Shown here: piece by piece, positions 26,581-34,668 of the stretch | Numbering within the stretch: the stretch's first letter is position 1 | Layout of the letters: every line of letters begins with the position of its first letter | Source: Pollutibacter sp044353505 | GTDB lineage: Bacteria > Bacteroidota > Bacteroidia > Chitinophagales > Chitinophagaceae | Direction of reading: 5' to 3' | Assembly (NCBI GenBank): GCA_044353505.1 | Contig: JBILBU010000004.1 | Span: 38,465-102,464 of the forward strand | DNA length: 64,000 bases | Made by a program: the position numbers and the translations under genes | The notes under the pieces: generated by a model | Databases searched by the model: none | Told to the model about the DNA's origin: nothing | The model's input: only the letters and a program-made list of their open reading frames with translations

Positions 26581-29500
26581 TATTTTTCTGGATGTTCCTG
26601 AAGAGTTAAAAATCTCTATTGTTAAGGCATCAGCAGGAATGATAATGTATCTGCTGCTGCTGGAGAGATATCCAGATCCATGATACAGCTCTTTCTTAAA
26701 CTTCGGCCCATTCTTACGACTGATGATTGCATAGGCATCACTTGGCTTTGCTGCAATACTATTGATTGTTTTCTTATAGGTAGTTGTAAAAGCAAGTAAC
26801 GATTCGTTGTTTTGAGAAGCGAGCAGTAATCTCGCTTTATTATCCAGCATAAGTTCGGCAAAACCCTTGCCGTCGCCAGGAACAATAAAGCCAGTCTGCT
26901 TTTTTACAAATCCTCCAATTCCATCTCCTTTCAAGAAGAGCCCTTCAAAGGCATCATATCTCCCATTGATAACTTCAACACTATAGTCATTGCCAACGAG
27001 CATGATGTCATCCAATCCATCTGCATCATAGTCGCCAATCAAAGAGCCAAAAACAGGAGTAAACTGTGCTTCTTTAATCAAAGGAGAAATTTCCCAAGAC
27101 CCATCAGCCTTGCTTAACAGCATCGAAGTACTAAACGTATTGGCTGTGAGTTTTGTAGCATCCTTAAGGCTTTCCGTTGAGAACAGATCACCCACAGTGG
27201 CATTGGCATAATCCTTGTACAGTAAAAACTTCTTTTTTAAACCTGGTAGCTGCAGCATCAGATCGTCTTTGGGATGAATTGGATATTCTTTCCCATCTTT
27301 TGAGAAGGTGATTACGGCGTTGCGGGTTCCGTTGTTTCCAAAGTCGTAGGTGTAGATGCTCAGTGGTTGTTGTGAAGAGGTAGTATACCGACTATTCAAC
27401 CCATGATTTCCGGCAACATAATCCATTTTGCCATCTTGGTTAATGTCTGCAGCTTGAATGCTGTTCCACCAACCAACCGTATTACCCAATTTCAATTCTT
27501 CGGTTGCATTGCGCAATGTTTTTCCCGAATTGAGAAAAACTGTAATGGGCATCCACTCCCCTACAACAATTAAATCGGGCAGGTTGTCGTTGTTCACATC
27601 AGACCATATTGCTGCATTAACGATACCAATGTTGCTTAGGCCAGGCGCCTTGGATTGAGTAACGTCAATAAAGCGTCCACCTTCATTCTGTAACAACTGA
27701 CTATACCCAGGCTCAGGATAATGTTGAGGCCTGATTCTTCCACCTACAAAAAGATCGAGATCTCCATCCCCATCATAGTCAGCCGCCGTAACGCAGGACC
27801 CACTTGAATAGATTTTTGGCAAGGCTTGCTTGTTTATTGAGAATATACCTTTCCCGTCGTTTATATAGAGGCGATCCTGATAATATGGTGAACCATCAGC
27901 AAATTCATTTCCACCACTGACTACATACAGGTCGAGGTCGTTGTCATTGTCAGCATCAAAAAACAATGCCCCCATATCTTCCTCATACTTGGTTCCAAGA
28001 TCCAAAGGCCGAGCGTTGAACCTCCCACCTGGTTGTTGAAAATAGATTAACCCAGATTGATTGTAGGCACCTCCAACAAAGAAATCATCCCTGCCATCAC
28101 CATTCACATCACCTACGGCGATACCAGGTCCACCCATTGAAAATTTATGAGGCATCATTGGTTGGATATTAAAATCAGTATAGGGCGTCTCTTTGTGGCT
28201 GTAATCAATCCCAAGAGCTGTATTTGCATGGACCCATATAGGAGCAAGCCCCTTATTTGAAATAGGAGCTGAAGCGGCGCTTGCTGAATAATCGAGCTGG
28301 AGCAATTGATTTGACTTAACTCCAAACATAGTTTGGGAACTGCCATCAGGCCATACAATGCGCAATGAATCAACCTGATTGCTTTTCCCTAATCCAAGAT
28401 GCACAAACTCTTCTACAGTGGATTGGTATCCCCTCACGTTGTGGTGTTCTTGGTAGAGTACCTGATCATTTGAATATGCGGTGATTGTTGAACCATAGCC
28501 ATTGATATTACCCGAGGGACCCTTTAAGGACAATTTGAGGTAATTATTTTTGTAGAGGGTGTCGGCATTGTTCTTGTATACAAATGCAGGAATACCTGTA
28601 TTTGTTATCACTACATCCAGATCTCCATCGTTATCAAAATCTGCATAAGCTGCACCTGTAGAATACGAATGTTGAGTAAATCCCCAATCTGCAGAAACAT
28701 CCTTAAAGGTCAGGTCCCTATTATTTTGAAAAAGAAAATTATTGAGCAAAGCCCCATCCAATTTTTTTAATTCACTGAGCATTTTTTTATTCCGACTTTC
28801 ATCTTGCAATCCCTGAGAAAATTCTTGAGCCCGATAATTTATAAAATCCCGGTTGGTGATGTCTCTTGGATAACCATTTGTGATCATCAGGTCTTTCCAA
28901 CCATCGTTGTCAAAATCTGCAAACAATGGGCTCCAACTCCAGTCTGTAGCATCAACGCCAGCAAGCATGGCGATATCACTAAAACGAGGTTCTCCATTTT
29001 TATCCAGCCCCTGATTTAACTGAAGCGTATTGCGCATGTACTGCGGCTGATATCCATACTGAATTTCTGAACGATAGCGATCATGGTTGGTAGCGCCGAA
29101 CATTAATTTTTTTCTAAAGTTGTCTGGAGGAAGCATGTCTACCTCAACGATATCAAGGTGCCCATCATTATTGAAATCAGATACATCATTACCCATGGCA
29201 GAATAACTGGTATGCTTGAAAGCAGTTGCAGCTTGGTCAGTGAAGGTTCCGTCCTTGTTGTTGATATAGAGCAGGTCGTTAGAAACATAATCGTTAGACA
29301 CAAAAATATCAGGCCATCCATCCTTGTTAAGGTCGCAGACAGAAACACCCAAGCCATATCCTTCTTTCAAAATCCCGGCTTCCCGAGATACATTGGTGAA
29401 TGTTTGATTACCATTGTTGCGGTATAAACGATCCGTGTTGATCATTTCACCATTAAGCCGTTTGGGCCTGATTACATTGGGGCCTAGCTCATCCATGATG

Positions 29501-30081
29501 TTGGTGAGCAAATACATATCAAGGTCATTGTCCTTGTCATAATCAAAAAATACCGCTTGCACACTATGTCCAGAGTCAGCTACCCCATACTGAACAGCCT
29601 TATCCGTGAACGTATTATTTCCATTGTTGATGTACAATGCATTTGCTCTTTTTTCGATTGGATTGGGACCAGCAAAACAGAGATAAATGTCTGCAAAGCC
29701 ATCTTGGTTGATGTCAACAATTGAAACTCCTGTAGCCCACTTGCCAAGGGTATTGATACCAGAAGAATCCGTAATGTCCTTGAATGTGAAATTTCCTTTA
29801 TTGAGGTAGAGACGGCTCTTGCCCATATTGGAGGAAAAGAAAATATCCTGCAAGCCATCTTTATTGAAATCACCCACACCCACACCGGCCCCGTTGTAGA
29901 AATATTCAAAAGTGAGAATATTGAGGTTTTCGTCTTCAATCAGTTCATTGGTAAAGTCGATTCCCGACTGATCGCTAGGGATCAATTCAAAAAGCGAAAG
30001 CTTTTCCTTTTTAACACTACAACCCAGAAAGAACCCTACAAAAACGAGGGGTAAAGCAAGAAACGTTTTATTGAGCAACAT
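26569..30081 (-). CDS. FG-GAP/VCBS and ASPIC/UnbV repeat lipoprotein (CRTAC1-like)
   Basis: A 1170-residue secreted lipoprotein starting MLLNKTFLALPLVFVGFFLG at 30081 with a lipobox Cys right after. Thirteen calcium-binding DxDxDG-type loops can be counted (for example DFNKDGLQD, DLNKDGWPD, DFDNDGDLD, DVNGDGRDD, DYDGDGDLD, DYDADGLDD), split into two beta-propeller-like blocks. Between them lies an ASPIC/UnbV segment around EEFVHLGLGKSNQVDSLRIV. The fold suggests an extracellular binding scaffold. Family members often accompany SusCD pairs in Bacteroidota, but their ligand is unknown. It is transcribed towards the SusCD operon, not with it. Confidence 0.9.
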   Translation of the reverse strand: MLLNKTFLALPLVFVGFFLGCSVKKEKLSLFELIPSDQSGIDFTNELIEDENLNILTFEYFYNGAGVGVGDFNKDGLQDIFFSSNMGKSRLYLNKGNFTFKDITDSSGINTLGKWATGVSIVDINQDGFADIYLCFAGPNPIEKRANALYINNGNNTFTDKAVQYGVADSGHSVQAVFFDYDKDNDLDMYLLTNIMDELGPNVIRPKRLNGEMINTDRLYRNNGNQTFTNVSREAGILKEGYGLGVSVCDLNKDGWPDIFVSNDYVSNDLLYINNKDGTFTDQAATAFKHTSYSAMGNDVSDFNNDGHLDIVEVDMLPPDNFRKKLMFGATNHDRYRSEIQYGYQPQYMRNTLQLNQGLDKNGEPRFSDIAMLAGVDATDWSWSPLFADFDNDGWKDLMITNGYPRDITNRDFINYRAQEFSQGLQDESRNKKMLSELKKLDGALLNNFLFQNNRDLTFKDVSADWGFTQHSYSTGAAYADFDNDGDLDVVITNTGIPAFVYKNNADTLYKNNYLKLSLKGPSGNINGYGSTITAYSNDQVLYQEHHNVRGYQSTVEEFVHLGLGKSNQVDSLRIVWPDGSSQTMFGVKSNQLLQLDYSASAASAPISNKGLAPIWVHANTALGIDYSHKETPYTDFNIQPMMPHKFSMGGPGIAVGDVNGDGRDDFFVGGAYNQSGLIYFQQPGGRFNARPLDLGTKYEEDMGALFFDADNDNDLDLYVVSGGNEFADGSPYYQDRLYINDGKGIFSINKQALPKIYSSGSCVTAADYDGDGDLDLFVGGRIRPQHYPEPGYSQLLQNEGGRFIDVTQSKAPGLSNIGIVNAAIWSDVNNDNLPDLIVVGEWMPITVFLNSGKTLRNATEELKLGNTVGWWNSIQAADINQDGKMDYVAGNHGLNSRYTTSSQQPLSIYTYDFGNNGTRNAVITFSKDGKEYPIHPKDDLMLQLPGLKKKFLLYKDYANATVGDLFSTESLKDATKLTANTFSTSMLLSKADGSWEISPLIKEAQFTPVFGSLIGDYDADGLDDIMLVGNDYSVEVINGRYDAFEGLFLKGDGIGGFVKKQTGFIVPGDGKGFAELMLDNKARLLLASQNNESLLAFTTTYKKTINSIAAKPSDAYAIISRKNGPKFKKELYHGSGYLSSSSRYIIIPADALTIEIFNSSGTSRKISLH

Positions 30082-30256
30082 GTCAGTTTTATCAATTTTG
30101 TCTAAGTTAACCAATTCGGTAAATAAAGAAAAAGCACCCCGCATTTTGAGGTTTTTTAAGCGGATTTATAGGATTTATAGAAGTATTACAACAATATCTT
30201 TAACATGATGACTGATGTCATAATAATTAGCAGTAATTTTCTTAAAACATTTAAAC

Positions 30257-31900
30257 ATGGACTCTCGCCGTAAGTTTCTCAGGAATTCTTTCATGATCGC
30301 AGGATCAGCAAGCCTGCCGATAGATTCAATTGCAAATGAAACAACCAAGTTAGACGGAGCCTTGCCCCCTGTTGCTGAAATACCAACCGGTTTCAAGAAC
30401 ACCTACATCAAAAATATATTTGTCACTGAAAACGAGTTTAGGAACGCCAAACCATCGGTGGTTCCTGCCCCAACTTTTCAGCAAGCCAAGGAGATTCTTC
30501 CGGTACCGTATTGGACTGGAAATCCTGGAGCAATTGATATGTATTGGAAGGCATGGGAGATGGCATTTAAAAATATCAAAAGTCCGGCTCCAACATCCGG
30601 CTTTACCGCATCGTATCTAGACACGGCCTATAATGGAAATATTTTCATGTGGGATTCAACCTTCATCACCATGTTTGCCCGATATGGCAATAAGGCATAT
30701 CCTTTTCAGCAGACCCTAGATAACTTTTACGCGAAGCAACATCCCGATGGATTTATCTGCAGGGAAATATGGGGAGAGAGTGGCGAAGATTGTTTTCACC
30801 GCTACGATCCAACAAGCACGGGACCAAACATCATTCCTTGGAGTGAGCTGGAATATTTCAAACAATTTGGAGACCTCAGCAGGATCCATAAAATTTTCCC
30901 TGTACTCTGCGGATATTATCAGTGGCTAAAGCTCAACCGCACATGGCAGGATGGCTCTTACTGGACTTCAGGATGGGGTGCAGGAATGGATAATCAGCCA
31001 CGTGTAAAAAAAGAATACAACCAGATTTATTCTCATGGGCACATGACTTGGCTTGATGCTTGTTTGCAACAATTGTTTGTTGCGAAAATTATTGTAGACT
31101 TCGGCTTCCATGTAGAAAGATGGCAGGAGATAGAAGACATTGAAGAGGAAACTACATTTCTTAAGAAATACATCAAAGAACAACTTTGGGATCCTAAAAC
31201 CAATTTTCTGTACGACAAATATGCAGATGGCAGCTTAGGAACGTTTAAAAGTATTGGAGCTTATTGGGCACTATGGTCTGATATTCTTGAGCCAGAAGAA
31301 CTCAAGAAATTTGCAGCGCACCTTAGCGATACAAATACCTTTGCCAGGAAGCATCCTATCCCATCCATGCCTGCAAACCACGAAAAGTACCAGGCAGATG
31401 GCAGGTACTGGCAAGGCGGCGTTTGGGCCCCAACCAATTATATGGTCATTGCAGGGTTAAGAAAGAACAACATGCACAAACAGGCCTTTGATTTGGCCAT
31501 AAAGCACCACCAGCAAGTGATGCAGGTGTTTAAAGACACTGGTACGTTTTGGGAATACTATGCACCTGAAGCGGTAACACCAGGACTTCTTGCCAGACCA
31601 GATTTTGTAGGATGGACAGGATTGGTGCCGATCTCAATTCTTTTTGAATGCATCATTGGAATCAATACCAACCTCCAAGACAAAACCATTACCTGGGATG
31701 TTCGCCTGTTGGAAGAACATGGTATTGACCGCTATCCAATTGGAGAAAACGGAATGCTATCTTTTAAAGCTGCAACAAGAACTAGTGAAAAGCAGAAGCC
31801 AGAGTTGACAATTCAGTCTAACATTGCAATGAAATTAAATTTATCATGGGCCGGAGGTTCACAGCGCTTTGATATAAAGAACGGATTGAATAAGTTTTGA
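30257..31900 (+). CDS. MGH1-like/trehalase-fold glycoside hydrolase, Tat-exported
   Basis: A 547-residue protein whose start MDSRRKFLRNSFMIAGSASL is a twin-arginine signal. The body has the (alpha/alpha)6 toroid look of the trehalase/GH63/mannosylglycerate-hydrolase group: NIFMWDSTFITMFARYG, ESGWGAGMD-like SGWGAGMDNQPR, YWQGGVWAPTNYMVIAGL and a C-terminal beta domain. WDSTF and the WAPTNY region normally hold the catalytic acids. The substrate cannot be read; alpha-glucosides or mannosylglycerate-like compounds are possible. It is divergent from the FG-GAP gene and convergent with the haloperoxidase gene. Confidence 0.8.
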   Translation: MDSRRKFLRNSFMIAGSASLPIDSIANETTKLDGALPPVAEIPTGFKNTYIKNIFVTENEFRNAKPSVVPAPTFQQAKEILPVPYWTGNPGAIDMYWKAWEMAFKNIKSPAPTSGFTASYLDTAYNGNIFMWDSTFITMFARYGNKAYPFQQTLDNFYAKQHPDGFICREIWGESGEDCFHRYDPTSTGPNIIPWSELEYFKQFGDLSRIHKIFPVLCGYYQWLKLNRTWQDGSYWTSGWGAGMDNQPRVKKEYNQIYSHGHMTWLDACLQQLFVAKIIVDFGFHVERWQEIEDIEEETTFLKKYIKEQLWDPKTNFLYDKYADGSLGTFKSIGAYWALWSDILEPEELKKFAAHLSDTNTFARKHPIPSMPANHEKYQADGRYWQGGVWAPTNYMVIAGLRKNNMHKQAFDLAIKHHQQVMQVFKDTGTFWEYYAPEAVTPGLLARPDFVGWTGLVPISILFECIIGINTNLQDKTITWDVRLLEEHGIDRYPIGENGMLSFKAATRTSEKQKPELTIQSNIAMKLNLSWAGGSQRFDIKNGLNKF

Positions 31901-31923
31901 TTGGATGATAGAGGTGATGTAAT

Positions 31924-31995
31924 GTTGAGTTGGTTAGTTGGTTAGTTGTAGTTACCTCAATGACTAAACAACTAAACGACTAAACAACTCTCAAC
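31924..31995. repeat. Imperfect inverted repeat of GTTTAGTTGT units
   Basis: The left arm 31924-31950 (GTTGAGTTGGTTAGTTGGTT...) and the right arm 31964-31995 (...ACTAAACGACTAAACAAC) are near reverse complements. Each is internally periodic (GGTTAGTT / ACTAAACA). It sits exactly in the convergent gap between the glycosidase and haloperoxidase genes and touches the haloperoxidase stop codon. It may act as a bidirectional terminator. Confidence 0.7.
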
Positions 31996-33307
31996 CTTTC
32001 CTCAATAGTCTTTTCACAACAAGCTGTCCAACTTTAGCACCAGCAACATTTCCAGAATCAAGATCAAATCGATAATGGATTCCGCCATATAGTCTGGAGT
32101 TGCTGGCTTCCTGCGCAGCTTTTCTAAATGATTTTATTTCACGATTTGCTATACCGAATTCCAATAGTGAAGTGTCTGTAAACGACATGTCATCTCCAAA
32201 AAAAGAGGTCATTACCTCAGCTGCAGCAGCAGAAATGGTAGAATGTCCACTTGTATAAGAAGGAAAAGGTGGCGTTTCAATGTATGGCCTCCATTCGATT
32301 GCAATATATTTATTGATTGCAGTTTCTGGACGTATATAATTGGATCTAAACTTCTCGTCCCAGCAACTGATGAATGCATCAAACAAGGCGATGGCGGTAT
32401 ACGTATATGCAGAAACGGTTGTGGGGAAGTCGGCTTCAGCCCTATTGGCAGCAATTCCTACAATATTCATCCAGTGGCCAGCAGGAGAGAATTTTTTTGA
32501 GGCAAACATTACATGTCCAACAACATTCATCTTAAAAGGATTATCATCCCAAAAATCTGCTATGTGTTTTTGGTCAGCATTGAGGGAATCAACAATCGTT
32601 TTAACTTCCATCAGTGAGTTGAGATATACAGAGCCCCTGTCCATCGTGAACACTGGAGGTGCTCCAGGTTTACACTGAGACGCTGAATCGAGCACGAAGG
32701 GTCTTATCTCCCGCCAGTGAGGCTCCAGAGCGGATGCATAGCTCTCCGGCGTTGGCACCCAACGACCTGAAGAATTAGTTACCTCATATCGAGAGGCACT
32801 TCTTGTTTGCGCATAGTTGTCGGATTTACTCCATTTCAATACTGCACTGCTGATTGAGTCTGAAAAGATCATGCTGGCCTTGACTACAGCATTTGGAACC
32901 CCTAAACTATCCGCTTTTTCTAAGGTTTCTTCATAAAAACCAATCATGCTTCCTTCTGGGAAAGTAACCGCATTGCCCACTTTGATGCAAGCAAGAATGG
33001 CAGCCAGTGGATAATCGATTTGATCAGGCGATATTGGCTTTGGCATGGCTGGCATGTGCTTGATTCTTCCAGACAGGCTATATAAAGAACTATCCCCAGC
33101 GGCCATGCACTCATAGGCAGCGATATTTGCATACGCATAGTTGCGTGCCGCAATCATGGGAGGGAAATTATTCTCAAGAACAACATCATTCAACTGCTTG
33201 ACAGTAGTATTATACAGATAAGGGTCATCAAATGCTGACCCCTGCTGTATTGGTTGACTACACGAAAGCAAGAATGTCAATCCGCAGAAAATAGTTAGTT
33301 TATCCAT
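31991..33307 (-). CDS. Vanadium-dependent haloperoxidase / PAP2-fold lipoprotein
   Basis: A 438-residue protein. The start is placed at MDKLTIFCGLTFLLSCSQP (33307), giving a lipobox signal; the frame is open 64 codons upstream but that region holds the divergent promoter. All three PAP2/vanadate motifs are exact: KFRSNYIRP (Kx6RP), YTSGHST (SGH) and SRLYGGIHYRFD (SRx5Hx3D). These bind vanadate or phosphate. Members oxidise halides with hydrogen peroxide or act as acid phosphatases; both are possible. Its placement among SusCD, FG-GAP and oxidoreductase genes recalls other Bacteroidota loci. Confidence 0.88.
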   Translation of the reverse strand: MDKLTIFCGLTFLLSCSQPIQQGSAFDDPYLYNTTVKQLNDVVLENNFPPMIAARNYAYANIAAYECMAAGDSSLYSLSGRIKHMPAMPKPISPDQIDYPLAAILACIKVGNAVTFPEGSMIGFYEETLEKADSLGVPNAVVKASMIFSDSISSAVLKWSKSDNYAQTRSASRYEVTNSSGRWVPTPESYASALEPHWREIRPFVLDSASQCKPGAPPVFTMDRGSVYLNSLMEVKTIVDSLNADQKHIADFWDDNPFKMNVVGHVMFASKKFSPAGHWMNIVGIAANRAEADFPTTVSAYTYTAIALFDAFISCWDEKFRSNYIRPETAINKYIAIEWRPYIETPPFPSYTSGHSTISAAAAEVMTSFFGDDMSFTDTSLLEFGIANREIKSFRKAAQEASNSRLYGGIHYRFDLDSGNVAGAKVGQLVVKRLLRKG

Positions 33308-33470
33308 GATGATCATTAACCAGACCCAATAAGTAGGCATAAAAATAGCCCTTTTATCCATGCGCTTGAGTTGAAATAAGTAAAAAGGACCTTTCGCCAA
33401 ATAAAAATCGAAAACTAATGAAGCCGGCTGCTTGTTATTTATCGAACTTACTTTAATTTGGGTAACGCAA

Positions 33471-34652
33471 ATGCAACCAAATTCACCCATAAAAATCATT
33501 TTACTGTTTGATATTTCAGAACAGTACGGCCAAAACCTGATGATGGGTATTGTTCGCTATTTTAAAGAAAACAGCAATGCACTATTTTGCAAGGTGCCAT
33601 TTTATTATAGAGAGACACTCGGCGTTAATGGCATCATCAGCTTTGCAAAAGAATGGGGTGCTCAGGGAATGATTGCACAAATAAAAAACAAAAGAGACGC
33701 CAAGAAAATAAAAGATGCCGGCATTCATCTGATTACTGAAGATTTTCATGAACGTTTCGACGGGTTTCCAAACATAACAGGCGGCTATTTCCAGACCGGC
33801 CAAATGGGTGCAGAATATTTTGTAAACAAAGGATTTAAACATTTTGCTTTCTACGGTTATAAAAATATCGTCTGGTCGAGAGAGAGATCGATGGGCTTCG
33901 AAAGTTATTTAAAGGAGAGGTCATTTTACGTTTTTTATTTCAATCATGAAGATGATGCCCAAATAACAGACCTATGGCATTACAAACCTTCTTCGCTGAG
34001 CAAGTGGCTTCAACAATTGCCAAAGCCCATAGCCATTATGGCTTGTGATGATGGCAGGGCACAGCACATTACAGAAGCCTGCAAACACACCAATATTCGG
34101 ATACCTCAAGATGTTATCGTTCTTGGAGTTGATAACGACGAACTAACCTGTAATCTTTCAGACCCGCCGTTGTCAAGCATCACCTTGGATACTGAAAAAG
34201 GGGGCTACGAAGCAGGGAGACTGATGGAATCGATGATCATGGGGAAGGTTGACAATCCAGGCAATGTACTTGTTCTGCCTACGTATATCGTCACCAGGCA
34301 ATCAACCGATATTGCAGCAGTAAACGATGAATGCATATCAAAGACGCTGACCTTCATTCATAATAACTTAGACAGCGACATCAATGTAACTGATGTATTG
34401 GCACAAGTTGCCGTTCCAAGAAGATCATTGGAGAAAAAGTTTCTTCAGGTCACTGGATCAAGCATCTACAAATACATCAGCAAATTGAGGATGCAAAAGT
34501 TCTCTGAACATCTGCTTAAAACAGATAAGCGAATTTCTGAGATCGCATACGAGTCAGGCCTTAACTTTACAAACAATGTAGCGCGACAGTTTAAGCAAAT
34601 TCACGGCTGTACTCCTGGTGAGTATAGAAAAAAGCATCTGCCAAGAAAATAA
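33471..34652 (+). CDS. XylR-type transcription regulator (substrate-binding plus AraC HTH)
   Basis: A 393-residue regulator starting MQPNSPIKIILLFDIS at 33471. Residues 1-270 form a LacI/periplasmic-binding-like sensor (GMIAQIKNKRDAK, RERSMGFESYL, IPQDVIVLGVDNDELTC, PPLSSITLD). The last 110 residues are an AraC HTH domain (VAVPRRSLEKKFLQVTGSSI, RISEIAYESGLNFTNNVARQF). It is organised like E. coli XylR, which senses a sugar directly. It is divergent from the haloperoxidase gene and directly upstream of the PQQ dehydrogenase gene, so it probably controls this locus in response to a sugar or polyol. Confidence 0.9.
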   Translation: MQPNSPIKIILLFDISEQYGQNLMMGIVRYFKENSNALFCKVPFYYRETLGVNGIISFAKEWGAQGMIAQIKNKRDAKKIKDAGIHLITEDFHERFDGFPNITGGYFQTGQMGAEYFVNKGFKHFAFYGYKNIVWSRERSMGFESYLKERSFYVFYFNHEDDAQITDLWHYKPSSLSKWLQQLPKPIAIMACDDGRAQHITEACKHTNIRIPQDVIVLGVDNDELTCNLSDPPLSSITLDTEKGGYEAGRLMESMIMGKVDNPGNVLVLPTYIVTRQSTDIAAVNDECISKTLTFIHNNLDSDINVTDVLAQVAVPRRSLEKKFLQVTGSSIYKYISKLRMQKFSEHLLKTDKRISEIAYESGLNFTNNVARQFKQIHGCTPGEYRKKHLPRK

Positions 34653-34668
34653 CTTTATACCAATAACC

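Noticed and set aside
33308..33499. Upstream extension of the haloperoxidase frame
   Set aside because: It would bury the lipoprotein signal 64 residues inside the protein and overlap the divergent regulator start.
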